Assembly (NCBI RefSeq): GCF_001610895.1
Contig: NZ_CP011273.1
Location: 6,324,001-6,388,000, forward strand
Source of the DNA: Planctomyces sp. SH-PL62
GTDB lineage: Bacteria; Planctomycetota; Planctomycetia; Isosphaerales; Isosphaeraceae
Reading direction: 5' to 3'
DNA: 64,000 nucleotides
Within the stretch, counting starts at the first letter, position 1; each line of letters starts with the position of its first letter. The notes under the pieces were generated by a model. The model was not told the DNA's origin. It did not search any database and was given only the letters and a program-made list of their open reading frames with translations. The position numbers were made by a program, and so were the translations under genes. This document shows, in pieces, positions 19,135 through 28,925 of the stretch.

Positions 19135-20028
19135 ATGAACGACACCCCCGAAACGGCCGTCCCGACGCCCCCCTCGGACTCCCCCTACATCCTCGACGCG
19201 ACGACCGAGACGTTCGCCGCCGACGTCGTGGAACGCTCCAAGACCACCCCGGTCGTCGTCGACGTCTGGGCGACCTGGTGCGGCCCCTGCAAGCTGCTGG
19301 GGCCCGTCCTGGAGAAGCTGGCGCGGGAGTACGACGGCAAGTTCGTGCTCGTGAAGGTCGACTCCGACCGCTCCCCCGAGATCGCCGCCAACCTTCGCGT
19401 GCGGTCGATCCCCACGGTCTTCGGCGTCCGCGACGGCCAGATCCTCGACTCCTTCGCCGGCGTCCAGTCCGAATCGTTCCTCCGCCAGTGGCTCGACCGC
19501 CTCCTCCCCTCGAAGGCCGAGAGCCTCGTGAACGCGGCCCGCGCGCTGGAGGCCTCCGACCCCGAAGCCGCCGGGGCCCGCTTCGCCGAGGCCCTGACCC
19601 TCGACCCCGACCTCACCCCGGCGCGGGTCGGCCTGGCCCGGCTGGCGATGGCCGCCGGCCGTTTCGACGAGGCGCAGGCCGCCGTTCTCGAGCTGGAGCG
19701 CCGCGGGTTCCTGGAGCCCGAGGCCGAGAAGCTCAAGGCCGAGCTGGTCCTGAAAGCCCAGGCCGAAGGCGGGTCCGACGTCGACTCCGCCCGCGCCCGG
19801 GCCGAAGCCTCGCCGGCCGACAAGACGCTCAAGCTCCGCCTGGCCGAGGCCCTCGCCGCCGCCGGGAGCTACGACGAGGCGCTCGCCATCGCCCTGGACC
19901 TCGTCGAGACCGACCGCAAGACGACCGGCGAGGCGGCCCGCAAGCTGATGCTCGCCGTCTTCCAGCTCCTCCCCGACGATTCCGCAACGGCCTCCGAGTT
20001 CCGCCGTCGGCTGTCGTTCGCCCTCTGA
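19135..20028 (+). CDS. Thioredoxin-domain TPR protein (CnoX/YbbN-like)
   Basis: A 297-residue protein. The thioredoxin fold (about residues 15-125) has the active-site WCGPC with cysteines at 49 and 52 and the cis-proline region RSIPTVFGV. A helical TPR-like C-terminal half follows (AAGARFAEALTLDPDLTPAR and similar). The layout matches the CnoX/YbbN chaperone-redox family, except that this protein keeps both redox cysteines. It likely protects or reduces cytoplasmic proteins. It is followed after 38 bases by rpe in the same direction. Confidence 0.9.
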   Translation: MNDTPETAVPTPPSDSPYILDATTETFAADVVERSKTTPVVVDVWATWCGPCKLLGPVLEKLAREYDGKFVLVKVDSDRSPEIAANLRVRSIPTVFGVRDGQILDSFAGVQSESFLRQWLDRLLPSKAESLVNAARALEASDPEAAGARFAEALTLDPDLTPARVGLARLAMAAGRFDEAQAAVLELERRGFLEPEAEKLKAELVLKAQAEGGSDVDSARARAEASPADKTLKLRLAEALAAAGSYDEALAIALDLVETDRKTTGEAARKLMLAVFQLLPDDSATASEFRRRLSFAL

Positions 20029-20066
20029 TCCGCCCCGATCATCCGTCCGCACGGAGACCTCTCCCG

Positions 20067-20753
20067 ATGAACCCCCGACCCGACGACGACAACCGGATCA
20101 AGATCGCCCCGTCGATCCTCTCGGCCGACCTGGCCAGGCTGGCCGAACAGGTGGCCGAGGTCGAGGCGGCCGGAGCCGACCGGATCCACGTCGACGTGAT
20201 GGACGGCCGGTTCGTGCCCAACATCACGTTCGGCCCGGTGCTGGTGAAGTGGCTCCGGCCGGCCACCACGCTCCACCTGGAAGCCCACCTCATGATCGCC
20301 GCGCCCGACGACTTCCTCGAAGCCTTCGCCGAGGCCGGGGTCGACTCGCTGATCGTCCACGTCGAGGGGGCGCCCCACCTGAACCGGACGGTCCAGCGCA
20401 TCAAGAGCCTGGGTCTTCGGGCGGGCGTCGCGATCAACCCCGCCACCCCGGCCGTGATGCTCGAAGAGATCCTCCCCGACCTGGACCTCGTGCTGGCGAT
20501 GACCGTGAACCCCGGCTTCGGCGGCCAGTCGTTCCTGCCGGGGACGCTCAAGAAGATCCGCACGATCCGACGGATGATCGACGAGATCCGGCCCGGCTGC
20601 GAGCTGGAAGTCGACGGCGGCGTCGACGTCGAGACCGCGCCTCGCCTCGTCGAGGCCGGTGCCCGCGTCTTCGTCGCCGGCTCGTCCGTCTACGGCGCGG
20701 CCGACGGCCCCACGGCCGGCATGCGCCGGCTCGCGCAATCGCTCGGACTCTGA
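20067..20753 (+). CDS. rpe: Ribulose-phosphate 3-epimerase
   Basis: A 228-residue TIM-barrel enzyme interconverting ribulose-5-phosphate and xylulose-5-phosphate in the pentose-phosphate pathway. Family motifs are clear: IKIAPSILSADLARL at the start, VDVMDGRFVPNITFGP (metal ligands), HLEAHLMI, VNPGFGGQSFLP and LEVDGGVDVETAP. The length is normal. The start at 20067 follows GGAGA; the same frame is open far upstream but that part is shadow of the thioredoxin gene. It sits between the thioredoxin-TPR gene and a TPR gene. Confidence 0.96.
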   Translation: MNPRPDDDNRIKIAPSILSADLARLAEQVAEVEAAGADRIHVDVMDGRFVPNITFGPVLVKWLRPATTLHLEAHLMIAAPDDFLEAFAEAGVDSLIVHVEGAPHLNRTVQRIKSLGLRAGVAINPATPAVMLEEILPDLDLVLAMTVNPGFGGQSFLPGTLKKIRTIRRMIDEIRPGCELEVDGGVDVETAPRLVEAGARVFVAGSSVYGAADGPTAGMRRLAQSLGL

Positions 20754-20806
20754 TCCAACGATGTGAACACCCCTTCAAGACCGCCCCGATGATTGAGGAC
20801 CGCCTC

Positions 20807-21217
20807 ATGACCGACCCCGCCGAGCTGGCCGCCGAGATCGAGGAGCTGTGCGACCTGGGCGTGGACCTCGCCGACGCGGGGAACCTCGTCAAGGCGCTCG
20901 AAGCCTACGAGGCCGCCTGGGAACTCCTGGCCGATCCGGCCCACGAGCAAGAAGGCTCCGCCTGGATCCTGGGGAACATCGGCTACGCCAAGTTCCTCCA
21001 GGGCCATTACCTCGCCGGCCGCGACGACCTCGCCCGCGCCCTGACCCTCCCCGGCGGCGGCGGCAACGCCTTCCTCCACCTCCGCCTCGGCCAGTGCCAC
21101 TTCGAGCTAGGCGACCTCGAACCCGCCGCCCAACACTTCCGCTTCGCCTTCGCCATCGAAGACGAGGCCGTCTTCGTCGACGAGGACCCGAAGTATCGGG
21201 CGCTGCTGGACGGATGA
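20807..21217 (+). CDS. Small TPR protein
   Basis: A 136-residue helical protein with tetratricopeptide-like repeats (NLVKALEAYEAAWELLADP and AFLHLRLGQCHFELGDLEPA), suggesting a protein-interaction role. The start at 20807 has GAGGA seven bases upstream; an earlier in-frame ATG at 20789 lies before that site. It is 53 bases after rpe and probably in the same transcript. No partner can be named from the sequence. Confidence 0.75.
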   Translation: MTDPAELAAEIEELCDLGVDLADAGNLVKALEAYEAAWELLADPAHEQEGSAWILGNIGYAKFLQGHYLAGRDDLARALTLPGGGGNAFLHLRLGQCHFELGDLEPAAQHFRFAFAIEDEAVFVDEDPKYRALLDG

Positions 21218-21281
21218 CGAACCGAACACTCTTTCAATCAATCGACGCGAGGGAAACCGGGGAAGCTGAGGACCGACGGAT

Positions 21282-22931
21282 ATGACGAAGTCTTGGCGTT
21301 GGATCGCGGCGGGGCTGGCGGTCGCGGCGGTCGCGGCGGTGGACGCGCGGGCGCAATCGGCGCCGCATGCGAAGAAGGTCGGCGTGGAACTGGACGGGGT
21401 GGGCGACGGCGGTCGCGCGCGGCCGTTCGTGGACCTGGCCCGGACCCTCCGCGGATGGACGAAGATCCAGGGCGAAGGCCCCGCGCCGACCGACGCGAAA
21501 GGCTGGCCGACGACCGACGCGCGAACCGTCCTGTTCGACATCCGCCCGGTCTTCGCCTGGGCTCCGCCGATCGACGACCCCGAGGCCTACCAGCCCGACT
21601 GGAGCGGCCCCTATCCGTTCGCCTTCCACGGCCGCGCCGAAGTCGCCGTCGCCGAAGGCCCCGGCTGCCGCGTCGAAATGGTCAAGTATGACGAGCCGTC
21701 CAACACCACCACGGGTCGGATCGTCGTCCCCAGGGAGTGCGGCATCCTGGTCGTCTCCTTCACGAAGACCCGGCGCGACGCGGAGGCCCCGGAAGGCTCC
21801 GGGATCACGGCCCTCCGCATCATCCGGCCCGGCTACCCGGCCGATGCGAAGCAGGTCTTCACGAACGAGTTCCTCCGCAGCCTGCGGCCCTTCGCCGTGC
21901 TTCGCTACATGGACTGGCTGGAGACCAACCACAACCCCGGCTTCTACGGCGACGCCGGCCGCCACGCGCTCGAATGGGCCGACCGCCGCCCGGCCGACTA
22001 CGCGACCCAGGCCGGCACGTCCGACGGCAAGTACGGCGTGGCCTGGGAGTACATCGCCGCCCTGGCGAACGAGACCGGCAAGGACCTCTGGATCAACGTC
22101 CCCGTCGCCGCGACCGACGGCTATGTCCGCGAGCTGGCGAAGTTCCTCAAGGCCGAATTGAAGCCGGGGCTGAAGCTCTACGTCGAGCACTCGAACGAGG
22201 TCTGGAATTTCGGCTTCCCGCAGTACATCTACAACAAGCTCGCGGCGATCGACGAGGTCGAGCGAGGAGGCTCGCCCCTGAACGCCGACGGCTCGAAGGA
22301 CCAGGAGGCGTGGGCCCACCGGCGGCACGCCAAACGTCTCGTCGAGATCGGCCGGACCTTCCGCGAGACCTTCGGCGCGGACCAGGCCGACCGCATCCTC
22401 CCGGTCTACGCCTCGTGGGCGATCTCCCCGAAGGCCCACTACGCCGACGTCCTCGACTGGGTGAAGGCGACCTACGGCGAGCCCCGCGAGCACTTCCACG
22501 CCCTCGCCGACGCCTCTTACTACAACGTGGGCAAGGCCGCCAAGGACGCCAGCCCCGAGCAGCTCGTCGCGGCGATGCGCGCCAGCTCCGACGCCAACCT
22601 CGCCCATCGCATGAAGATCCGCGAGATCGCCGATCGCTACGGCGTGAAGCACTTCCAGTACGAGATCGGCCCCGACGTCGGCGGCGGCGACCCGACCAAC
22701 GTCGGCAATCGGATCCTCGCCAACCGCCTCCCCGCCATGGAGTCGCTGCTGCTCCACGACGCCGTCGACAACTGGTTCGACCGCGGCGGCGATCTTTATA
22801 TGTACTTCGCCCACATCAGCGCCGCCAGCCGCTACGGCTGCTGGGGACTGAGCGAGGACGTCGACCAGCTCGACACCCCCAAGTGGCGAGCCATCTACAA
22901 GCTGACGGGGACCGCGCCGCCGGATCGATGA
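21282..22931 (+). CDS. Secreted glycoside-hydrolase-like protein (clan GH-A type)
   Basis: A 549-residue protein with a signal peptide ending near ARAQ (residue 25). The central region resembles a GH5-like TIM barrel, with candidate acid/base Glu306 in VEHSNEVWNFGFPQ and candidate nucleophile Glu461 in FQYEIGPDVG. A beta-rich domain precedes it. Similar planctomycete proteins are often labelled cellulose-binding or hypothetical. It faces the GH127-family gene convergently, inside a stretch of exported hydrolases (21.3-28.7 kb). The catalytic assignment is by motif position only. Confidence 0.7.
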   Translation: MTKSWRWIAAGLAVAAVAAVDARAQSAPHAKKVGVELDGVGDGGRARPFVDLARTLRGWTKIQGEGPAPTDAKGWPTTDARTVLFDIRPVFAWAPPIDDPEAYQPDWSGPYPFAFHGRAEVAVAEGPGCRVEMVKYDEPSNTTTGRIVVPRECGILVVSFTKTRRDAEAPEGSGITALRIIRPGYPADAKQVFTNEFLRSLRPFAVLRYMDWLETNHNPGFYGDAGRHALEWADRRPADYATQAGTSDGKYGVAWEYIAALANETGKDLWINVPVAATDGYVRELAKFLKAELKPGLKLYVEHSNEVWNFGFPQYIYNKLAAIDEVERGGSPLNADGSKDQEAWAHRRHAKRLVEIGRTFRETFGADQADRILPVYASWAISPKAHYADVLDWVKATYGEPREHFHALADASYYNVGKAAKDASPEQLVAAMRASSDANLAHRMKIREIADRYGVKHFQYEIGPDVGGGDPTNVGNRILANRLPAMESLLLHDAVDNWFDRGGDLYMYFAHISAASRYGCWGLSEDVDQLDTPKWRAIYKLTGTAPPDR

Positions 22932-23006
22932 CCATCCACCCGAGCCGAGCCTCCGCCCCTGCCCTCGCCGAGCGGGGGGCCGGGGCGGGCCGGCTTCGCG
23001 AGGTCG

Positions 23007-25397
23007 TCAGTCGTCCTCGGCCTGGTCGACCTTCCACTCGTGGACGCCGGCGGCCCAGCCGTCCTGGAGCTTGACGACCATGCGAAGGGCGTCGGTGGAG
23101 ACGGGGGCGAAGGCGACGGCGTTCCAGCCGTCCCTGGCGACGCCGTAGGGGGACTCGGCGGCGACGGGCTTCCAGGTCTCGCCGTCGCGATACTCGATCC
23201 GCCACGAGGCGGGGACGCGGCACTCGCCCCGGCCCTCGTCGTCGAACCAGTAAACCCGCACGCCCTGGATCGTCCGGGGGCCGGGCCAGTCGTACTGGAC
23301 CCATTCCTCGGTCCCCTTGCGCGGCCACCAGTGGCAGTTGGCCTGGGGCTGCTCGCCGCTGCTTTTGGGCTCGATTCCGTCGCGGACGGCCTCGGGCTGG
23401 CAGTTGGAGCTGACGAACGACATCGACACCCGCGCCCCGCGTTCGCCGGGGCCGGCGATCGTCGGCCTGGGCTCGGTGGGGAGCCAGACCTTCATGGGGC
23501 CGGGCTTGCGGTTGTCCCAGGCGTAGTACGGGACGGCCCGGATCGGGACCGGCGCGGCGTCGGGGGCGGCCTGATAGAGCGTGCGATCCCAGTTCGTCTC
23601 GGGCACGCTCTTCGCGGTCCCCTTCAGGACGACCACGCCCCCCAGGAGGTCGGGGGCCTTTTCGGGCGCCAGCTCGGCGTCGCGCGGAAGATACAGCGTC
23701 GCCAGGTCGGCCTCGTGGTCGACCCCTTCCAGGCAGTAGACGACCGGCCCGCGCTGGATCGCCAGCAGGCCCTCGTCGTTCTTGACGTTCGGATTCGCGG
23801 CGACGCGGCGGACGGGCATGGGGAGGTCGAGCGTGACGACGTCGCCGTCCTTCCACGTCCGACTCACCACGAAGTAGCCGCGCTCGATCGGCGGCGACGA
23901 GACCGGCTCGCCGTTGACGGCCACCGCCGCCCCCCGACACCAGCCGGGGACGCGGAGCCGGAACGCGAAGGTCGTCGCCGCGTCGACCTGGGGCCGGATC
24001 GTGACCTTGCCGTCCCAGGGGTAGTCGGTCTCCACGTCCACCTTCACGTCATGGCCGTTGAACGCCGCCTTGACCGACCCCTGGATGTAGAGGTTGATCC
24101 AGAGGGCGTCGGCGTCGATCGCATAGGCGTACCCCCCCAGCGAGGCCAGCGTGCGAGTCACGTTCGGCGGGCAGCAGGCGCAGCCGAACCAGTCGGAACG
24201 GTGGTGGCCGCCGTCGCTCTCCAGCGGATTCACATAGAAGAATTTCTTGCCGTCGAGCGAGACGCCCGCCAGCACGCCGTTGTAGAGCGATCGCTCGTAC
24301 ACGTCCGCATACCGCGAGTCGCCGTAGAGGAGCCCGAGCCGATGCGCCCATTGCGCCAGCGCGATCGACGCGCAGGTCTCCTGATACGCGGTGCGATTGG
24401 GGAGGTCGTAGTTCTCCGTGAATCCCTCGTTGGCGGCGCTCGACCCGATGCCGCCGGTGACGTACATATTCTTCTCAGTGGTATTGCGCCAGACGTGGTC
24501 CAGCATCTTCAGCAGGGCGGCGTCTCCCGTGCGGGCGGCGACGTCGGTGGCGCCGCTCATCAGATAGCACGCGCGGACGGCGTGGCCCTTGATGTTCTTG
24601 TGGTCGCGGATCGGGACGTCGTCCTGGAAGTAGGCCCCGTCGTACTTCGCCGGGTCCTGGCCGTGCTCGACGGCGAAGAAGCGGCTGCCGCGATTCGCCA
24701 CGAAGAAGCGGGCGAGGTCGTGATACCGCGCCTCGCCGGTGGCGTCGCCCAGCTTGATCAGGGCCAGCTCGATCTCGGGATGGCCGGGGTATCCCATCCG
24801 CTTGCCGGGGCCGAACGTGGCGTCGATGTGATCGGCCAGCTTGCGCGCGACGTCCAGGAACGTGGTCTTGCCGGTCGCGCGGTGATGGGCGACGGCCGCT
24901 TCGAACAAATGGCCCGCGCAATACAGCTCGTGATTATCGCGCAGGTTGGTCCAGCGGCGATCCAGGTCGTTGACGATGTACCAGGTGCTGAGATAGCCGT
25001 CCGGAAGCTGCGCCGCGGCGATCAGGGCGATCGCCTCGTCGAGCGCCTTGTCGAGCGCCGGGTCGGGGTGGGTCGCCAGCGAGTACGAGGCGGCTTCGAG
25101 GGCCTTGTAGAGGTCGGAATCGATGAAGATCGGCCCGCGATAGCCCTCCTTGGCGCGGTTCGCGGCCAGGACGAGGTCGTCGAAGTTGCCGTATTCCTTG
25201 AGCCGTGCGAGGCTCATCGGGACCGAGGCCGTCCGGTTCGTCTCGCGACGAGGGCCCCAGAAGCCGTCGCGGATCTCCACGTCGGTGAACGGGACCCCCT
25301 TCAGCTTGACAAGCGGCGGCTCCGCTCCCGGAGACGAGCCGGCCCCCAGGCCGATCAACGCGCAACCGATCAGGGCGCGCGGCCAGAATTTCGCCAT
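23007..25397 (-). CDS. Glycoside hydrolase family 127 (DUF1680, beta-L-arabinofuranosidase-like), secreted
   Basis: A 796-residue protein with a signal peptide (MAKFWPRALIGCALIGLGAG). The alpha/alpha barrel begins with FTDVEIRDGFWGPRRETNR. Zinc-cysteine active-site motifs of GH127 are present: YQETCASIALAQWAHRL carries the Glu and Cys ligands and WFGCACCPPNVTR (near residue 404) supplies the paired cysteines including the nucleophile. The C-terminal 150 residues (RGARVSMSFVSSNCQ onward, with EEWVQYDWPGPRTIQG) look like a discoidin-type carbohydrate-binding module. It probably removes beta-L-arabinofuranose units outside the cytoplasm. AAGGA precedes the start at normal distance. Confidence 0.9.
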   Translation of the reverse strand: MAKFWPRALIGCALIGLGAGSSPGAEPPLVKLKGVPFTDVEIRDGFWGPRRETNRTASVPMSLARLKEYGNFDDLVLAANRAKEGYRGPIFIDSDLYKALEAASYSLATHPDPALDKALDEAIALIAAAQLPDGYLSTWYIVNDLDRRWTNLRDNHELYCAGHLFEAAVAHHRATGKTTFLDVARKLADHIDATFGPGKRMGYPGHPEIELALIKLGDATGEARYHDLARFFVANRGSRFFAVEHGQDPAKYDGAYFQDDVPIRDHKNIKGHAVRACYLMSGATDVAARTGDAALLKMLDHVWRNTTEKNMYVTGGIGSSAANEGFTENYDLPNRTAYQETCASIALAQWAHRLGLLYGDSRYADVYERSLYNGVLAGVSLDGKKFFYVNPLESDGGHHRSDWFGCACCPPNVTRTLASLGGYAYAIDADALWINLYIQGSVKAAFNGHDVKVDVETDYPWDGKVTIRPQVDAATTFAFRLRVPGWCRGAAVAVNGEPVSSPPIERGYFVVSRTWKDGDVVTLDLPMPVRRVAANPNVKNDEGLLAIQRGPVVYCLEGVDHEADLATLYLPRDAELAPEKAPDLLGGVVVLKGTAKSVPETNWDRTLYQAAPDAAPVPIRAVPYYAWDNRKPGPMKVWLPTEPRPTIAGPGERGARVSMSFVSSNCQPEAVRDGIEPKSSGEQPQANCHWWPRKGTEEWVQYDWPGPRTIQGVRVYWFDDEGRGECRVPASWRIEYRDGETWKPVAAESPYGVARDGWNAVAFAPVSTDALRMVVKLQDGWAAGVHEWKVDQAEDD

Positions 25398-25612
25398 GAG
25401 GATGTTCCTTGATCAGAATTCGTCGTCCGTGGGTCGCGTCGGTCGCGCGCACGAAAGGGTCCGCCCAGGCGCGATCAGCGCCCCGATGCGGTCCCCGACA
25501 TCGACGATATCCTGAGGCCGTCCACGGCGACACCCCCGCCCCGTCCTCGGCCCCATCGATCGCCCGCCCCGTTCCTCGTCGGCCGGGGGACGGGCGTCGC
25601 GGCGTCGTCGGC

Positions 25613-26953
25613 TTACTTCGATTCGGAGAGGAACTCGGACAGCACGCGGCCGGTCGCGTCCTCCAGCGGGGCGCCCAGCAGGTGGGCGACGGTGGGGGCG
25701 ACGTCGACGTTCTCGACGGTCGGCAGCTTCGCGCCGGGCTTGATCCCCGCGCCCGAGACGACGAACAGGGCGTTCATGTTGGGCTCGGTCGAGAGGTAGC
25801 CGTGGGTCCCCTTCTGGGAGTGCTCCTGGACGAACGCGTCGCCATTGACCGCGCCGCCGACTCCGTAGCCTTCCTTCGCGGCGATGATCACGTCGGCCAT
25901 CCCCGAATGGTCTTCGGGCTTCGGCAGCCCGTAGCGGGGGAAGTCCTCGGGGTCGATCACGGCCGCGACGCCCTCGGCGCCTTCGAACAGCCGGCGGACG
26001 GTCTTGCGGTCCTCGTCCCTGGTGGCCGGGTCGGTCAGGTAGACCATGCCGATGCCCCCCTCGGGGACGACGAAGGCCCGAGCCGAGGCGACCTTGTCGC
26101 CGTCCATGGTCAGCAGCCCTTCCTTGCGGAGGATGGCGTTGGGGCGGAGGGTCTTCGAGTTGGCGATGAAGCCGTGGTCGGCGAGGACGAACACCGTGGT
26201 CTTGTCGCGGAGCCCGGCGTCGTCGATCGCCTGCACGACCTTGCCGACCAGGGCGTCGAGCTTGCCTGCCACGGCGCGGCCCTGGGGCGTGTTCGGCCCG
26301 TGCTGGTGGTGGGTCGAATCGAGTTCGAGGAGGTGCAAGGCCAGGAGGTTGGGCTTGCGCTCGCGGATCAGCATGGCGGCGGCTTCGGTCCAGGCTTCAT
26401 CGCGGCCCCCGCCGCCGCCGCGCTCGAACTTCTCGGTCAGGCCGGCCTTCACCAGTTCATCCTTGAGCCGGGGCGTGGTGTGCTCAAGGGCGTTGGGCAC
26501 GTCCGGCCAGTTGGAGTCGAGGCTCTCCGAACCCGCGGTGCACGGCCAGTTGACGGCGGCCGAGGTCAACCCGTTGGGCTTGATGATGTCGAACAGCAGG
26601 GGGACGCGGACCAGTTCCTGCTGCGTCTTCCGGGGATCGACGACTGTGGGGGCGCCCGCCGTCCGCTTGGGGACGCCGTTGTAGAGGACCCCGTGCTTCT
26701 CAGGCCGGACGCCCGTCATCAGGGTCGTGTGGTTGGGCCAGGTCACCGACGGATTGGAGACGTGCATCCCCTCGGCCGTCGAGGCTCCGGCGTCGCGGAG
26801 ACCGCGGATCACCGGCAGCGAGACCTCGGGGTCGTCCAGGTACCACGCCGGGAAGCCGTCCAGCGAGATGACCACGACGTGGCGGTCGGAATCGGCCGAA
26901 GCCCGGCCGACCGTCGCCAGCGCCAAGGCCGCGAGGCCCAAGAATCGCAACAT
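25613..26953 (-). CDS. Alkaline-phosphatase-superfamily nucleotide pyrophosphatase/phosphodiesterase
   Basis: A 446-residue protein with a signal peptide (MLRFLGLAALALATVGRASA). Metal-binding and catalytic motifs of the type I phosphodiesterase/NPP branch are visible: VVVISLDGFPAWYL at the start, nucleophile Thr in SVTWPNHTTLMTG, LELDSTHHQHGP, VFVLADHGF and KGTHGYLST. It would hydrolyse phosphodiester or pyrophosphate bonds in the periplasm; the natural substrate is unknown. It lies 215 bases upstream of the GH127 gene, same strand. AAAGGAG precedes the start with long spacing. Confidence 0.9.
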   Translation of the reverse strand: MLRFLGLAALALATVGRASADSDRHVVVISLDGFPAWYLDDPEVSLPVIRGLRDAGASTAEGMHVSNPSVTWPNHTTLMTGVRPEKHGVLYNGVPKRTAGAPTVVDPRKTQQELVRVPLLFDIIKPNGLTSAAVNWPCTAGSESLDSNWPDVPNALEHTTPRLKDELVKAGLTEKFERGGGGGRDEAWTEAAAMLIRERKPNLLALHLLELDSTHHQHGPNTPQGRAVAGKLDALVGKVVQAIDDAGLRDKTTVFVLADHGFIANSKTLRPNAILRKEGLLTMDGDKVASARAFVVPEGGIGMVYLTDPATRDEDRKTVRRLFEGAEGVAAVIDPEDFPRYGLPKPEDHSGMADVIIAAKEGYGVGGAVNGDAFVQEHSQKGTHGYLSTEPNMNALFVVSGAGIKPGAKLPTVENVDVAPTVAHLLGAPLEDATGRVLSEFLSESK

Positions 26954-27250
26954 GGAAACACGTTCTCCTTTTCAAGCTTTGCAGCGTCGATCCGATTCGG
27001 CGGCGGCGAGACGCCCGCCCTCTCGCAAGGGTACAGCCCCCGCGACCCCCGATAAACCCCTCGGGCCCCCACACGGGGGGGGTCTCTCGAAAACTTCATA
27101 CGTCTCGACGAGCTTTCCGCGCCCGACGGCCCCCCGCGACGGCGGGGCTGGCGTGTTGACAGGCGGGCTCGCGCGGCGTCTCATCGGGGGCGGCCGCGGC
27201 CCGTCGAGGGGTCGCGGGGCGGATCACCGACTTTTCATCCTGGCGGGACC

Positions 27251-28714
27251 ATGAAAACACATCGGCTTATTCGGATCTTTGCGGCGATCGCGGCGCTCGC
27301 CCCGGCGGCTTCCGGCGGTGAGGCCCAGGCCGCGGAACGGAGCTTCCGCGCCGGAGCGGCGATCATCGATGTGACGCCGTTCCTGGACGAACCCATCGTC
27401 GGCAACTTCGGCACGCCCCCGGCCGCCTACGTCCACGACCCGCTCCATGCCAGGGCCCTGGTGCTCGACGACGGCGCGACCCGCCTGGCCTTCGTGGTCG
27501 TCGACAGCGTCGGCGTCTCGCGCGAGGTCTTCGACGCGGCCCGCAAGCTCGCCTCGGAGAAGACGGGCATCCCGGAGGCGAACATCCTGGGGTCCGCGAC
27601 GCACACGCACTCGGGCACCAGCGGCCGGTCGGACCACTTCCTCAAGCCCGACCTCGAGCTTTCCGAGTACCAGAAGTTCCTGAGCCGTCGCATGGCCGAC
27701 GCGATCCGGCTGGCCGCCGGCAACCTCGCCCCGGCGAAGATCGGCTGGGGGTCCGTCGACGCGCCCGAGCACCTGTTCAACCGTCGCTGGCTCCTGAAGC
27801 CGGGCGAGACCGTGAACGACCCGTTCGGCGGCGTGGAGCTCGCCCTGATGAACCCGGGGGGCAATCCCAAGATCCTCGAACCGGCCGGGCCGACCGACCC
27901 GCAGGTCGCGTTCTTCGCCGTGCGGGCCCCCGACGGCCGGCCGATCGCGCTGCTGGCCAATTACTCGCTGCACTACGTCGGCGGCGTGCCGTCCGGGCAC
28001 ATCTCGGCCGACTACTTCGCGGTCTTCGCGCGGAAGCTCGGCGAGCGGCTCGGCGCCGACCCGCTCCACGACCCGCCGTTCGTGGGCGTGCTCTCCAACG
28101 GCACCAGCGGCGACGTCAACAACATCGACGTGCAGGGCCCCCCGCCCGCCACGCCCCCCGCCGCTTATGAGAAGTTGACCGCCGTCGCCGACGACCTGGC
28201 CGGGCGGGTCGCCGAGGCTTACCAGGGCGTCGAGTTCCGCGATTGGGCCCTTCTGGCCGCCGCCGCCCGCGAACTTCCCCTCAAGACGCGCAGGCCGACC
28301 CCCGAGCAGATCGACTACGCCCGCAAGGTCCTGGCGAAGCCCGAAGACGCCCCCAAGCACCACGGGCTGGAGCGCTTCTTCGCCCAGCGCACGCTCGACC
28401 TGGTCGACGCCCCCGACGAGGTCTCGGCGCGGCTCCAGGCCTTCCGCATCGGCGACCTCGGGATCGCCGCGATTCCCTTCGAGGTCTTCACCGAGACCGG
28501 CCTGGAGATCAAGGCCAGGAGCCCGTTCAAGGCGACGTTCACGATCGAGCTGGCCAACGGCTGCTACGGCTATCTCCCCACGCCCCGACACTTCCCGCTG
28601 GGCGGCTACGAGACCTGGATGGGGGTGAATTACGTCGAGCCCGAGGCCGCCCCCAAGATCGTCGCCACGCTCCTCGACCTGTTCGCCGGCCTGGAAACCA
28701 CGCCCACCCCTTGA
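27251..28714 (+). CDS. Neutral/alkaline ceramidase-like exported hydrolase
   Basis: A 487-residue protein with a signal peptide (about residues 1-25). It has the neutral-ceramidase N-terminal domain signature: FRAGAAIIDVTPF, the metal-binding SATHTHSGTSG, and LLANYSLHYVGGVPSGHISADY with further histidines, plus GTSGDVNNIDV. It lacks the C-terminal Ig-like domain of full ceramidases, as do many planctomycete paralogues. It probably hydrolyses an amide or ester outside the cell; ceramide itself is not certain. It is divergent from the phosphodiesterase gene. Confidence 0.85.
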   Translation: MKTHRLIRIFAAIAALAPAASGGEAQAAERSFRAGAAIIDVTPFLDEPIVGNFGTPPAAYVHDPLHARALVLDDGATRLAFVVVDSVGVSREVFDAARKLASEKTGIPEANILGSATHTHSGTSGRSDHFLKPDLELSEYQKFLSRRMADAIRLAAGNLAPAKIGWGSVDAPEHLFNRRWLLKPGETVNDPFGGVELALMNPGGNPKILEPAGPTDPQVAFFAVRAPDGRPIALLANYSLHYVGGVPSGHISADYFAVFARKLGERLGADPLHDPPFVGVLSNGTSGDVNNIDVQGPPPATPPAAYEKLTAVADDLAGRVAEAYQGVEFRDWALLAAAARELPLKTRRPTPEQIDYARKVLAKPEDAPKHHGLERFFAQRTLDLVDAPDEVSARLQAFRIGDLGIAAIPFEVFTETGLEIKARSPFKATFTIELANGCYGYLPTPRHFPLGGYETWMGVNYVEPEAAPKIVATLLDLFAGLETTPTP

Positions 28715-28925
28715 CGACGACCCCCCGCACCCTGGATTCGGCGGCGGCGGTCGATTTTCCGCCGCGAACGGATGATTTTCCGCCGCCGCCGCCTCGATCC
28801 GCCTTGTCGGCCCCAGACGCAACCTTCGACCTGAAAAGGTTTTGGGGTATCTCGCAGCCTCGGCGCGGTGATTGCGTTGGCGATCCCAAGGTTCGCCGCA
28901 CGCCATCCCTTCCCGAGGTCCGTCC

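Noticed and set aside
18735-20066. Upstream in-frame extension of the rpe reading frame (672 residues)
   Set aside because: The part before ATG 20067 is out of frame with the thioredoxin gene it overlaps; only the last 228 residues match the epimerase.
28740-28800. GGC/CCG-rich inverted segment after the ceramidase gene
   Set aside because: The arms are simple GCC/GGC triplet runs that pair by composition; no T-run follows, so I did not call a terminator.
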